Positions 49,101-61,100 of a DNA stretch of 64,000 nucleotides are shown one piece after another (position 1 is the stretch's first letter; each line of letters starts with the position of its first letter). The position numbers and the translations under genes were made by a program. Origin of the DNA: Taeniopygia guttata (lineage: Eukaryota; Chordata; Aves; Passeriformes; Estrildidae). Below the pieces are notes generated by a model. The model saw only the letters and a list, made by a program, of their open reading frames with translations. It was not told where the DNA came from and ran no database searches. The stretch covers positions 6,131,001 through 6,195,000 of the forward strand of contig NC_133043.1 in the NCBI RefSeq assembly GCF_048771995.1, in the 5' to 3' direction.

Positions 49101-52100
49101 GGGACTGCAGATGGCCTGGCTGGAACAGGCTTGTGTCTGCTGAGAAAAACAGAGCAAGAAAATCTCCCCTTTTCCTCAGATCACCTGTTTTGGCATAAAA
49201 GGGACGATGTGCTACCCACAATGGCCTCTCTGGCACTCATTTCTGATAAAATGGCTTGCTGAGTGTGCCTACACTAGGAGGTTCTTAATCTGCTGTGCAC
49301 TATAATGCCCAGGCCCATGTGCTTCTATCCCAGATCTCACCTCACACTATGTCAGAACATCCTGGACTCCTACATGAAGAGAATAGGGCTTGTAGTGGTA
49401 TGGCAAGGGGAAATGGCTTTAAACTGAGAGAAAGCAGGTTGAGATTGAGACATTAAGAAGCAAATGTTTACTGTGGGAGTGGTGAGGCCCTGGCACAGGC
49501 TGCCCAGAGAAGTTGTGGCTGCCCCTGGATCCCTGAAAGTGTCCCAGACCAGGCTGGACAGGGCTTGGAGCTTGGGATAGTGGAAAGTGTCCCTACCCAT
49601 GGCAGGGGGGATGAATGAGATGATCTTTAAGGCCCCTTCCAATCCAAACCAGTTGGTGATTCCGTGATTCTGTGAGGGGAGGGTGGTTAGGAAACCTGTA
49701 TGAAGTCAAGTTTTGTTTTTTCTTCAGTTCCTCCCCTACGACATTTTCAGTTCCTCTTTCCCCCTAAAGCTGCTGTAGAAGTCGGAGTCCGAGTGTTGTT
49801 GGGAGGAGATTGTACTGGGACCAGTTAGGGGCTCTAACACAGAAATGGTCCCAGCATTCAGTGGATCTTCCTCTGCACTCTCCATGGGGGGATGAGTCCT
49901 GCCTAATAGTGAGCTGAGTCAAATTCCTGTCTAAAACAAAGGGAAGAGATCCACACATGCTCCATGCTGCCTTGGTTTCAGCTGAGGTACAGTTAGTTTT
50001 CTTCCTAGCAGCTGGTAGAGTGCTGAGTTTGGATTCAGTGTGAGAATAATGTTGATAACATCCTGATGTTTTAGTGTAGCTCAGCAATGCTAACCCTAAA
50101 TGGAGGACTCATCAGTGTCCTGTGCTGTGCCAGCAAGGGGCTGCAGAAAGAGCCAGGACAGCTGACCCACGCTGTCCAAAAGGATATTCCACACCACAGA
50201 ACGTCATGCCCAGTGTATAAACTGGGGGAGCTGGCTAGGAGGGGCAGAATGCTGCTCAGGGAAGGGCTGGGTATGGGTGTTCAATTGTACTGTGCATCAT
50301 TTGTCCTTCTTGGGTTTTATTCCTCTCTCTTTTTGTTTCCTCCTGTTTCTTTGTTATTATCATCATTATCGCTATTATTATCATTATCTTTTACTTGATT
50401 TCAGTGATCAAACTGTTCTTCTCTCACAAATTTTACTTTTTTTTCTGATTCTCCTCCCTGTCCCAGGGGTGGGAGGCAGGGAGTGGGTGGCTGTGTAGTG
50501 CTGAGTTGCTGGCTGGAGTTAAACCACAATACACGCACATAAAAGCAAACTGTTTCCCCATTGTTTGCAAGAACTTCAGCATTTGGCAGTGCTGAGGTTC
50601 CCTCTTGACTGTCATTGATAGAGACTGCAGTGCTCACAGCACTTCTTGATAGGCAAAATCAGAAGCAAAAGTAGAACTATTAGTAACCAAAAATCAGAAT
50701 TAGCAACTGCAAAACATGATGCTTGTGTGATTTTGAAGCGATGCGCATTTTGGCAGGGACTACAGCTGAAACCCTGCGTTAACTTTGTTTTTTATACTGT
50801 TTCCATCCAACATTTGCTGGTGTTTACTGTATACCATCCTCATCTGTCTCTTGGTGTAGCCTTTGTTTCAGGATACAGCCATGGCACTCGCCATGTGAAA
50901 GACCTCTGCTTTTCCTGCAGTCCAGCAGAGAGACATGAAGCACACTGAAAATGTGACTGAAACGATGTTGGGGCAATTCAGAGGTTCCTTAATCAAACTG
51001 CTAATGTCTGTCCTTGCAGGGCTCTGGTGCTGAGTGTGCAAAGTGGAGGAATACCATGGGCCCCTAAAGTGATCTGAGCTTAATGGTGACCTGCTTGGCA
51101 CATGGAATCACTGTAGGATCCAATTGAGGAGAAGGGGTAGTGGGAATGGAGGGACGTCAGTTCCAGAAGAGAAAGAAAGTGTTGAGTACAGAAACAGTGA
51201 GCATGCAGCAAAATTGTGTGAATCTGGATCTTCTGAAACAGAACCCAGGGCTGGATTACCCAAGAGTCCTCTTTATGAGATTTTCACGCACAGCACAGAT
51301 AGTCTGGTGTATCTTTGTTATTTTCAAGGCCATATAAATGTGAAGGGAGTATGAGGGAACCAACCTGCTGCTGTGTCCTTCCAGAGCTGGTGCACTCCCA
51401 CACTGCAGAGTTTCCTTTTCTTCAGTGTGCTTTTGCAAACAGTAACAGGGAACCATTCATCCCATGGTGGAGGAGCTGTCCCAGGATTTGTTCCAGTACT
51501 CTGTGCCATCCCGAGGAGTTTCCTGGGAGAGAGTCTGGTTTTGTGGTTCAGGTGATGGTGCCTCTGTAAAATAAATTGTGACAGCACGTCCATGATCAGT
51601 GCTTTTTTCTCCCCATGGGAAGGTAAAGGAGGGCCAGGTGCCTGCCTCTCTTTCTCAGACACTTGATCATTTCATGCTTTGCATTTTTCTGCTCAACCAG
51701 AGTAATTTTCTTGGACAGCTCCACGTGCTCTTGGGACATTAAATACAGCGGGGTTCATTTCTGTCCCAAAGGGTGATTTCTCCAGGGCAACTTTCATCCT
51801 GTTCTGCATGAAGCTAGCACAGATGAAGGGAGGAATGGACTGAAATTCTTTGGGTATATTGGAATCTGTAGAATGCCAAACCACATAATTTCCTTCCAGC
51901 TGTGTGTCTGGTTAGACTTTACATTATCTAGATATTGACTTAATAGGTTGTTTCTTTTTTTTCTTTTCTCAGCAGAAACCACGAAAGGCAACTCCTCAGC
52001 CAGGAGAAGACACCTTGAACGGCCACCTTCCCCCTGGCTGGCAGAGCTACATGTCTCCCCAGGGTCGCAGGTACTACGTGAACACCTTCACAAATGGTAA

Positions 52101-55100
52101 GTGGGGGTGGTTTCCAGTACATGTTTCACCATAGCAGCACAGATCTGTTTCAGGAAATCATCTTGCTAGTTAATTTGGATAACAAAAGTAGCTGCAGAGC
52201 CAAAGTAATTAATATGATCCTGACACTATATGAAAGAAAATACAAGAAGATTATGATACTCTGTCATCTTAATTCTGATCATCAGAAGACATCTGAAACG
52301 TTGACAAAAGACAGAGAATGTAAAGTAGAAATGCCCCATCATAAATGTTAAAGATACAGTTTTTACCACATTCCCTATTTCCTTTGCCTGGAGATATTTA
52401 TGTCTGTATATACACATACATGTAAAGTGGTTTGACAGAGCATCAGATATCACTAAAGCACCATTGGGGAAAAAAGCAACAGTGACCTGGTCAGATTCAG
52501 CTTGTCCATGGAGACAAGAAAAACAAACAGATGTAATGGGACAACAGAGACAAAACTTTCAGTCTGTATTTGTGTGTTCTAGTCACTGTCATGTTGGGGA
52601 GCAGACCTAACTCATGATCTTGTCATCTGCTCAAGACCTGTCAAACTTGTACCACCTCCAGTTTACCTGAGGCTCTGTATTGACCTGCTCTTCTCATCAT
52701 GAGCTCACAGCAGCATTGCAAAACAGGGTCTTGTGACCAGCAAATCCACATTTCTTCAGCAAAGAGAATGCTAGATGACATGAAGGAGAGGACAGCAGGA
52801 GCTAACCTTGTTCACAGGGAAGTTGCAGCCATCAGGAGTGACCTCTGGCATTCCTTTATCTGACAGAGGAGAGCCATGGGCACCTCATGGTCTGTTCAGG
52901 GGCTGATGTATTTTATTTCAAGAAGCTTTTGGCCCAGAATTTTGCGAAATCATTATTTAGTGGAGTTTGATGCACTCTCATCTTATAGGACCCTCTTTCC
53001 AGAAGGTTTATTTCCATTTAACCCTGCCTCCATCTGCCTCCATCTCCAAGCAGAGTTTCTCTTGCTGGTGGGCAGCATCCCCTGCACAGCTGGGGAGATA
53101 TCAGGAGTTAGATACCCCATCCCACTGCAGTTCAAATGCAGGGAAGGAGGTGATTATCCTCAGTTCTGAGCCATCACTGGGATGCACCCATACTCACTGG
53201 GTTGAGGCCAGGTGAAAGCAGTAAGAGGCAGAGCCTGTTTCTTTTATGGTAAGAGCTCTTGTCCCAGGGACCCTGCCTCAGAAAGGTGGGGGACTGCGAC
53301 TGAATTTCTCCAGTGTCAGGCAATTTTGTACTTCCCTCCCAAAAGTTACAAGTAATATAACAAGGGCCAGTTGCCATATCCTGATTGGGAGCTCAGGCCA
53401 GAAATCAGATTTCTGATTCCTCTAGGAAGGGAGGATAACTTTGGCACAGGCTGACCAGGGAGGCGGGGGAATCTTTGTCCTTGGAAAATCTCAGAAACTA
53501 GCTGCACAGAGCTGTGGCTGATCTGTTGTTAGCAGTGATCCTGCTCCGAAAAACTGGGCTGAAGACTTCCAGAGGTCACTTCCAACCAATCTTTCTCAGG
53601 AGAATGCCCAAACCACCTGTGGTTGTGCTCTCAACCATTACAGTGTTGTGTGGTTCTCAGAATAACAGCATGCAATAGAGGGTAGAAGTGGGGTTTCTGT
53701 GTTCTGAGCCTTGCTTTAGGGATCACTTATTCAAGTTCTGCTTAGATGAGAATCTCTTCACCAGACTAATCCTAAGCCCAGTTAAGCACTTCCATCATTG
53801 AAAGGCTCTGGTGAGAGGAGGTGTGGGACTGTGACTAAACATTTACCCAGCATCCAGGCAGGGTCTGGGGGTAGGGGAACTGTGTGAAGGAAGGCATTTC
53901 ACTGATGGGCAAACAGGTCCTAAAAGCAACAAAGGCAGTTTGAAAGCTGACCAAAGGGAAAACAAAGCAGGGACCATAGTTAAATTGCAATAAGCTGCTG
54001 CAAAACTGTTTGCCAGCTCATCCTCAGAGCATGGTCATCAATGGTCCCTTGTGCAAGGGGGTTTGTACTGGAGGGAATCCTGCAGTGATCTGCCCGAGAA
54101 TCCATTCTAGGCAGTATTTCCTGTGATGAATGGCATGTTGACATTGAGAGCACTTATTCAAAAAATAACTTTTAACTGGAGCTGGGAGGGAACACGGTGT
54201 TCTCTCCTGCACAGAACAGGCTCAGAATTCACAATCACCCTGGAATAGGAGGATGCTGTTCAGTAAAGATGCATTTAAGACAGGAATTAAGTGGCAAAAG
54301 CAGGCAATGGAACAGTTTACAGATGAAGACATTGGGGCTCTGGAGGATCTGAAGTTGAGTGAGAGCCAGCAGTGTTGTGCTAGTACAAACCAGCCAGCAT
54401 TTTCCATTGTATAAATAGGAGTGTTGTCTGTGAGGCATGAAGTAAGCCTGCAACTTTACAAGGAAATTATAATGCCTCAGCTGGAATATTTTATCTTGTT
54501 TGGACTCTGTACTTCAGGAAATATGTGAGTCAGCTGGATAAAGCCCAGAAGAGAGTAGCAAAAGTGATGGAAGATGTGGAAAACATAGCCTGTGGGTAAA
54601 TGCTGAGAGATTGGGGATGTCTGCCCTTAGAAAGCAAAGATGTGTGCAGGGTCATGAAAGCAGGCTTAAAGTGCATCAAATGCCATTTGGGAGAAGGCTG
54701 TTTGCAATGCCTGTCATCACCAGAAAATTTTGATTTCAATTTCAATTTTCATCACTAGAGCACATTTCAGTTGCAACCAGGACAGCTAACCCTTCCAAGC
54801 TCTGTTGGAAGTGAAGTGTGGGAGTACAGAGTTGCCTGGGAGCCTGCATCACCAGAGCAAGTAATGCAAAACCATGAAAATTCATGGTTGGCTTTCTCTG
54901 GGATGGGTGCATGGCAGGGAGCATGGGGGGACACAGCCTTTGAAGAAAGGTCAGCAAGCTAAAGCTGGTGTGGTGGAGCTCTGTGCTGCTCCCCAGATGA
55001 ACTCTGTGTGTAGTTCTGTGCCCTCCTCCTAAAGACAGGAGGTGTTGGGTGACCTGTTCAACAGCCTGTCTTTCTGACCATGCCTGCTGGTGCATCTTCT

Positions 55101-58100
55101 CTGACTCAGTGTAGAAGTCTGGATTTGGGTTAAATTGTTTTATTGCTCTTAGTGCTTGAACTACTCAGAGGTGGTAACACAAGTATCCACACACGTTCCT
55201 GGGGAGGGGAAGTGGGATTTTAGGGTCAAGTAAAATCTTTATTCTTCTGAGCCTTCAAAATACAGAGATGCCTCCCTTCTTGTGAGGCATTACTGTTATT
55301 GTCACCGTTGTTTTCAGTGGTTAACGTCCTTCCACAGTGGGATTATCTGCCTTTGTTGTACATCTCGACCCTGAGATGAGCTCAGCTGGTCAGAGCAGGG
55401 TGCTAATAATGCCAGGGCTGTGGGTTTAATCCCCATATGGGCCATTCACCTCAGAATCTGACTTCATAATCCTTCTGGGTCCCTTCCAACTCAGACTATT
55501 TTGTGATTTTGTGATCTTATCTGACCGTAACAGTATTCCCACCATGTGTTGTTGTGTGGTCTAATTTTCATTGTCTTTACAGGAAAAAAAACACAAGGAA
55601 TTGGTTCTAAACTAGAAAGAAATAGAATATAAATGAGACAGTGTTCTTATGTGGAAGAAGAATGTTAGGAAAATCAGTAATGAAGGAATTGGGGTGACCC
55701 TGGAACAAACAGATGTGCAGAGATGACAAACAGCACATTCCTGTCTGTCTCCTCGTGATATCCCACCAGATAAACACTTCACATTTATCATCCTTTGAAG
55801 CAGGTTCATTCCCAAAACCACTGTAGGGGCCTCTGAGCTGGATACAATCTGCACAATGAAGCCCATGAAATTTCAGTGCACTCAAGGGTTCCTGAGCATG
55901 GCTTTGCCACAGGAAGGTTGAGTCTGCACCACTGACATTACAGCTGGGTGCCTGGCATCTGCCCTGTGCAACATCCAGAGACATCCCTGCTTGCCATGGC
56001 AAAGCACAAGGCAGAGTGCCCAGAATGCACAGCCACTATGTGGTTAACGAGTTACTCAGTGTCTGTAGGAGGGGTTTTCAATTGTGTGTGGGTGGTAGAT
56101 TCAGCAAGAAAATATTTCATTATGCTGAAGAAATTCTCTGATGGGCTGCAGCTGCAATACTTCTTGCATTAGTCAAACAATAGCACTCCAGCTACCTTGC
56201 CCATCACATTAAAAATGAATTATGTACTTGTGACACCAGTGTTTGTGTGGCTTACTGCCACCTTGTTTTCACAGCTGAGGTCAGCTTAACGTGGCCTGTT
56301 CTTATTTCCAGCCTTTCCTTGTCTTTTACCTAAGGTCCTTCCCATTTACTAAACAGCATTTTATCTCCTGGAAAGCAGGACTTCTACTTTCATGTTATCT
56401 TGATCCTAATTAAAGTCCTTATATTCTTATAATTACAAGCATCATTAGTGAAATGCCACCTGCAACAGTAAGTTCTGGGGCAGTCCTGAAATGTGTAGCT
56501 GAAAGAGGTCATTTTCTTGAAAGGTCTCTGAGTTGAGGGATTTTATTCATGCCTCACCAGCTATGGTCAGCTCCTACTCCAACCAAACTTACAAACTGCA
56601 GCTCAAAGAGTAAGTCATCTATGGAGACACCAAAGAGATGTCAAGTGGTTTTATTGCATGTTTTTTCTCATAAAGTTAAAACATTTCAGTGATAATTCCC
56701 CTCTGATGCAGGATGCTCTAGCTAAAGGGTGGTGTAGGAGCCTGCCTTGGTGAAGTGGCCTAAAACCTAGAAAAACAAAGCGTGTCTCAGAAAGTGCTGG
56801 AAATGGCATTATTATCATTGCTAAGCCTGCAGTGGAGGGCTCACTTTTGTCACATGGTGTTTGCAAAAGGAGGGGCATGGTAGATATCCCAGTAATCATT
56901 TTAAAAGATCAAGTGAGAGCTCTTGTCAGCAGCTTTTCCTGTGCTGTAGAGGTGGTGACAAGCACCTCTCCATTCAACATGGCCACACCAATTCAGGAGC
57001 TCCTGGATGGTGCCTGTCTCCATGGTGTGTCTTTCAACACTGAGGTCAAAAGCTGTTTGGCAGCCTCTCTTTTATTGAACTGCCTGTGGGATGGAAGTGG
57101 GTTTCAGTTCTGACACCTCAACTTTTGCTGACCAAGTTCATGTGCTGCCTGTGCACTTGTGTGCTTGACTCTCGTGTTTGATGCAGGTGCAGAGAGATTT
57201 GCATTGGTGAGTTCTGCCTGCTTTTTTTGTCTCTTTTTATTAGGTATAATGAGGGAAGTAAAGGCCACATCCTGGGAGGCCCACGGAGGAGTGTGAGGTC
57301 ACCGTGTTGCAGTGCAGAGGCTCAGGCATGGGCTGGTGGTTTGGGCATTTTGAGCTGACACTGGTACAGGTGACCCACGCAGGAATTCAGTATTGCAGGG
57401 CTTAGTGGACCAAATGAGGCTCCATGAGGTACTCCCAGACAGGACTCTGCCTTTGCTGGATCAGACAATGCATTGTCTCTCAACAAGCCTTCTCTGTGTC
57501 TCTGTAAAAAAAAGTCATCCCCCACTCACTTCTAATCATGACTAAGCTGCAGAAAAATTTGTAATGTCACAGTTTTACCTTGGTAAACATAGTTGCTTCC
57601 AGTAGATGGCATTCCAGCAGTGCAGTCCTGATCCAGATTAGTTCCTGTCTTTACTTGAGCTGCCAAAATAATTTCTGCACAGAAGTGGGCTTTTTTTTCC
57701 TCCCAATGCTCAAAATAAATGGAGTTAAAACACTCTTGGTAATTTCCTACCTAATTAAATAGGTTTTTTCTATTTAATGCATTTTATAGCTTTTTTTTAA
57801 AATTTTCTTTTTCAATGTGCTTAACTCCAGAGTAATTTTACTTTGGAAAATTTGTCAAGAGACTGAATGTTTTGGATTAGATTCACAAATCTGCTAACCA
57901 CTGGGCACTGCTGTTTCATGTGTGAATTTTCTGCCCTCAAGTTCTGTGTCTGGGTCCTCTGTGTGACAGAGGGGAAGAATGAGGCAGTGCACAGCAGCTC
58001 CACAGCAGGCAAAGCAAAGAGCAGTTACAAGAAGCAGCTGGTGATTTTCACAGAATCACAGAACATTCTGAGGTGGAAGGGGCCCACAAGGATGATCAAG

Positions 58101-61100
58101 TCCAGCTCTTGAAAATGGCCCATCCAGGGATCAAACCCACAACCTTCATTTATAAGCACCATGCTCTGGCTAACTGAGCCATGTCACTTTAACCAATTCA
58201 TTACGTTTCACATATATTTGGTAGGTTTTTAGGTGCATTCCTCTGCAGGGTGTCAGAAATCTGGAGACAGATATGCTCGTGTGAAACCCCCAAGCCAAAT
58301 ATGAAGGTAGCTTGCTTTACTGCTAACATCAAAGTCAGCGCTGGCAAAAAAAATTACTTCACTGACTGCACTGGGGCTCAGCATCAGTGGGCATCACAGT
58401 CCCTTCCCACAGATCTCAACTCACATTATTATTACTAACTAATCAACTATTAAAAAAAAAATCTTCAAGGCACGTGGGTACTGTATTGTTTACCTTTGCT
58501 TTACAGTAAATGTAAATTAGAATTTGTCTTTATTTAACCATGCACTTGTGGATTGTAAGCAAAGAGAAGCTGACTCATAAAAGACAACTATTTGCATTTG
58601 ATTTTGCTTCTCTTTAGTGAAGACACTTCCTCAGTGCTTCTTTATTGACCTAGCATAGAATTTATTTACTTACTACCCAGTTCACAAAAACAGGCTACAA
58701 TTTAAATATTCCCCCGTGACCCAGCAAAGCTTCTAGTTCAGGCTTTGCATTTGTAATGGCAGAAAAAGCTCAAAGTATTTTTCTTTGCAGGCAGAAGCAT
58801 GCTTTGGCTTGGGGAGGGGGTAAGAGGATGGGGAGGGGCAGGGTATGTATCTCAGGAACATTACAGGTGTGGCACCTGCTTCCATTTGGGATCTGTAATC
58901 CTGAGTTCTTTCTGAAATAAGGAATCTAACACAACCCTTGAGGACATCTCTGTGCATATATATACACATAGACATCTATATGCATATAGATACATGCATG
59001 AATATACACATGTGCATGAATCTATATCTAAAAATAGGCTTTTTATGGTTCTTGAAGCATGTTAACATTCTGCTTGATGCCCAAATAAGCACTGACCCGG
59101 GACAGGAGGCTTTTTGTGCCCTGAGGCAGGTGCTCACTGCCAAGCTAAACTGTTAATGCACAAGGGCTCTCCTCCAGCACTGCTTTACCATGGGCATGCA
59201 GAATGCTGACACAGGTGCAGGATTTCAGGCTTTGGCAGAATTAGATGGTTGCTTGTTGGGATTTGGGAAACAGCAGTTTCAAGTGAAGCAGCCAAAGTAG
59301 CCCTCAGACTTTATTACAGCGACTTGCTAATTTTCTTATTGATACCGTCTGGCAATCAGTGTTGTGTAGTTGATTTGGAACTAACCTGTTCCTTGGGATT
59401 TCCAGCTGGACTTCTGTGGAAGTTGCTGCTCTCATCCCCCTGTCTTCTGTTCACAACTTCTAAAAAGTTTTGCATTTAAATCTTGTGTCTTCAGCATGTG
59501 GTCAAAAACAATTTTTCAATTTGCTGAGAAAATGAGTAGAATGGTTAAAGTACAGAGGTAACTGAGGGACAAAAGCAGCAGCAGTCTTTGGAGTGTCACA
59601 ACTGGTTTGACAAACATTTGCATATTCCAGCTGCTAAGTGGACCTGAGTGGAAAAAAGAGAATTTTCCAGGGAAGTAATTTTTAGGCAGAAAAAAGGTGC
59701 TAAGGCTTGTGTAAATGTGACTGAATCCACATCTGTGAGTCACTCAAAGCTGCCTTTCTTGGAGAGAGCAGGGGCAGAGGCACTCTGTCCCCTGCTGAGG
59801 ACCACGGCTGGCACGTGGCAGTGCCCACGCTGGGCTGGACTTCAGTGCACCTGGGAAGGCAGTCAGTGCAGGCCAGGTGAGTGTTCCCAGGCAGTGACCT
59901 GGAAGAACCAGTGATGCAGCTTCCAGTCTGCTCTGTCTCCACCCATCCCAGCTGGCAGCTGAGGCAGGAAGAGATGAGGGGAGAGAGGAGGTGCAGGGAG
60001 GTGCAGGCATCTTTCTCACCGGGTGAGAACTTGGTTCAGAGGACAGTGAGGGTCAGAGCCACTGGTTTATGTGTAATAGTCACACCTGTGGTATGTGTGC
60101 AAAAGCCTCCATCACCCTGACACTGGTGTTTCCCTTCAACAGAAACGACGTGGGAGCGGCCGAGCAGCGTGCCTGGCACTCCCAAGAGCCCTGTGTCACA
60201 GAAGAGTTCTGCAGGTACTGTTTGATGCTGTGCCTGGGTGAATCTGCTTCTCTGTCATTCAGCAAAGCAAAGGGAAGTGCTGTGATATAGGGGGAGAGAG
60301 ACTTGGTGGACATACAGAATCGTGGAATGGTTCAGGTTGGAGGGGACCTTAAAGATCATTTTGTTCCACTTGTCATGGGCAGGGACACCCTCCACTCTCC
60401 CAGGTTATGGAACATGCTCCAAACCCTGTCCAGCCTGGTCTTGGACACCTCCAGGAATCCAGGGGCAGCCACAGCTTCTTTGGGCACGCTGTGACAGGGC
60501 CTCCCCACCCTCACAGATTTTCTTTTGATCTCTGGTCTCAGTTTATCCTCCCATAGCTTAAAGCCATTGCCCCTTGTCCTGTCACTCCAACTCTTGCCTA
60601 ATGTCCCTTTCTCTCTCTCTTGTGTCCATGTCAGACTCTAATGTTTCCCCAGACCCTTCTCTTCTCCAGGCTACATGGTCATGAGAGTGTAGCAGAGCAA
60701 ACATGGTGGGGCTTTCCCTCCTGGCACATCCTCTGCACTATTGTTTCCTGGCCACTCCATCCTCTGTGGGTGTCTGAAGTGTCCACTCCGGAGCTGGGGT
60801 GGCTCCTTCTGGGTGCACAGAGGCAAAGAAGGGCCCAACAAGCACTTCCTCAGTTCTGCTTTGTGACAGGGCAGGGAAATCAGAGCTGCAGACACACGTG
60901 GGCTGGCTGATGCTCTTCCACGCAGGACGTATGCACAGCAAAGAGTTTTAGGATGTGATGGCTACAGGGGTGACAATATAGAGCATCTCTGTCTTGACTT
61001 GAGGTTGCAGGGAAGCAAGTAACAGTCAGATGTATAACTGTACTGAAAAGCTCTTGGGTATTGCAGAGTGACAAAGTAATGCAAAAATTACTCTAGAAAA

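Larger units (their letters stand above)
24576..51975 (+). other. GAS7: GAS7 intron 1 (27.4 kb)
   Basis: Gene-free as far as I can see. It contains CR1 copies, one ERVL LTR, poly-T, short simple repeats and a perfect hairpin, listed separately. The stretches 28390-34570, 34620-40915 and 41070-43920 hold no other feature I can name. Enhancers or alternative first exons could lie here, but sequence alone does not show them. Confidence 0.75.
52097..60142 (+). other. GAS7: GAS7 intron 2 (8.0 kb)
   Basis: It contains two old CR1 stretches, two tRNA-derived SINEs and an AT-rich ATA/ACA stretch near 58955-59030. I see no gene in 52100-53400, 56000-58000 or 58200-60140. Confidence 0.8.

Noticed and set aside
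55371-55440. A tRNA-Ile gene
   Set aside because: The A and B boxes are decayed, the cloverleaf is incomplete, and a CR1-type 3' part follows directly. The second copy at 58049 has the same structure, so this is a SINE.
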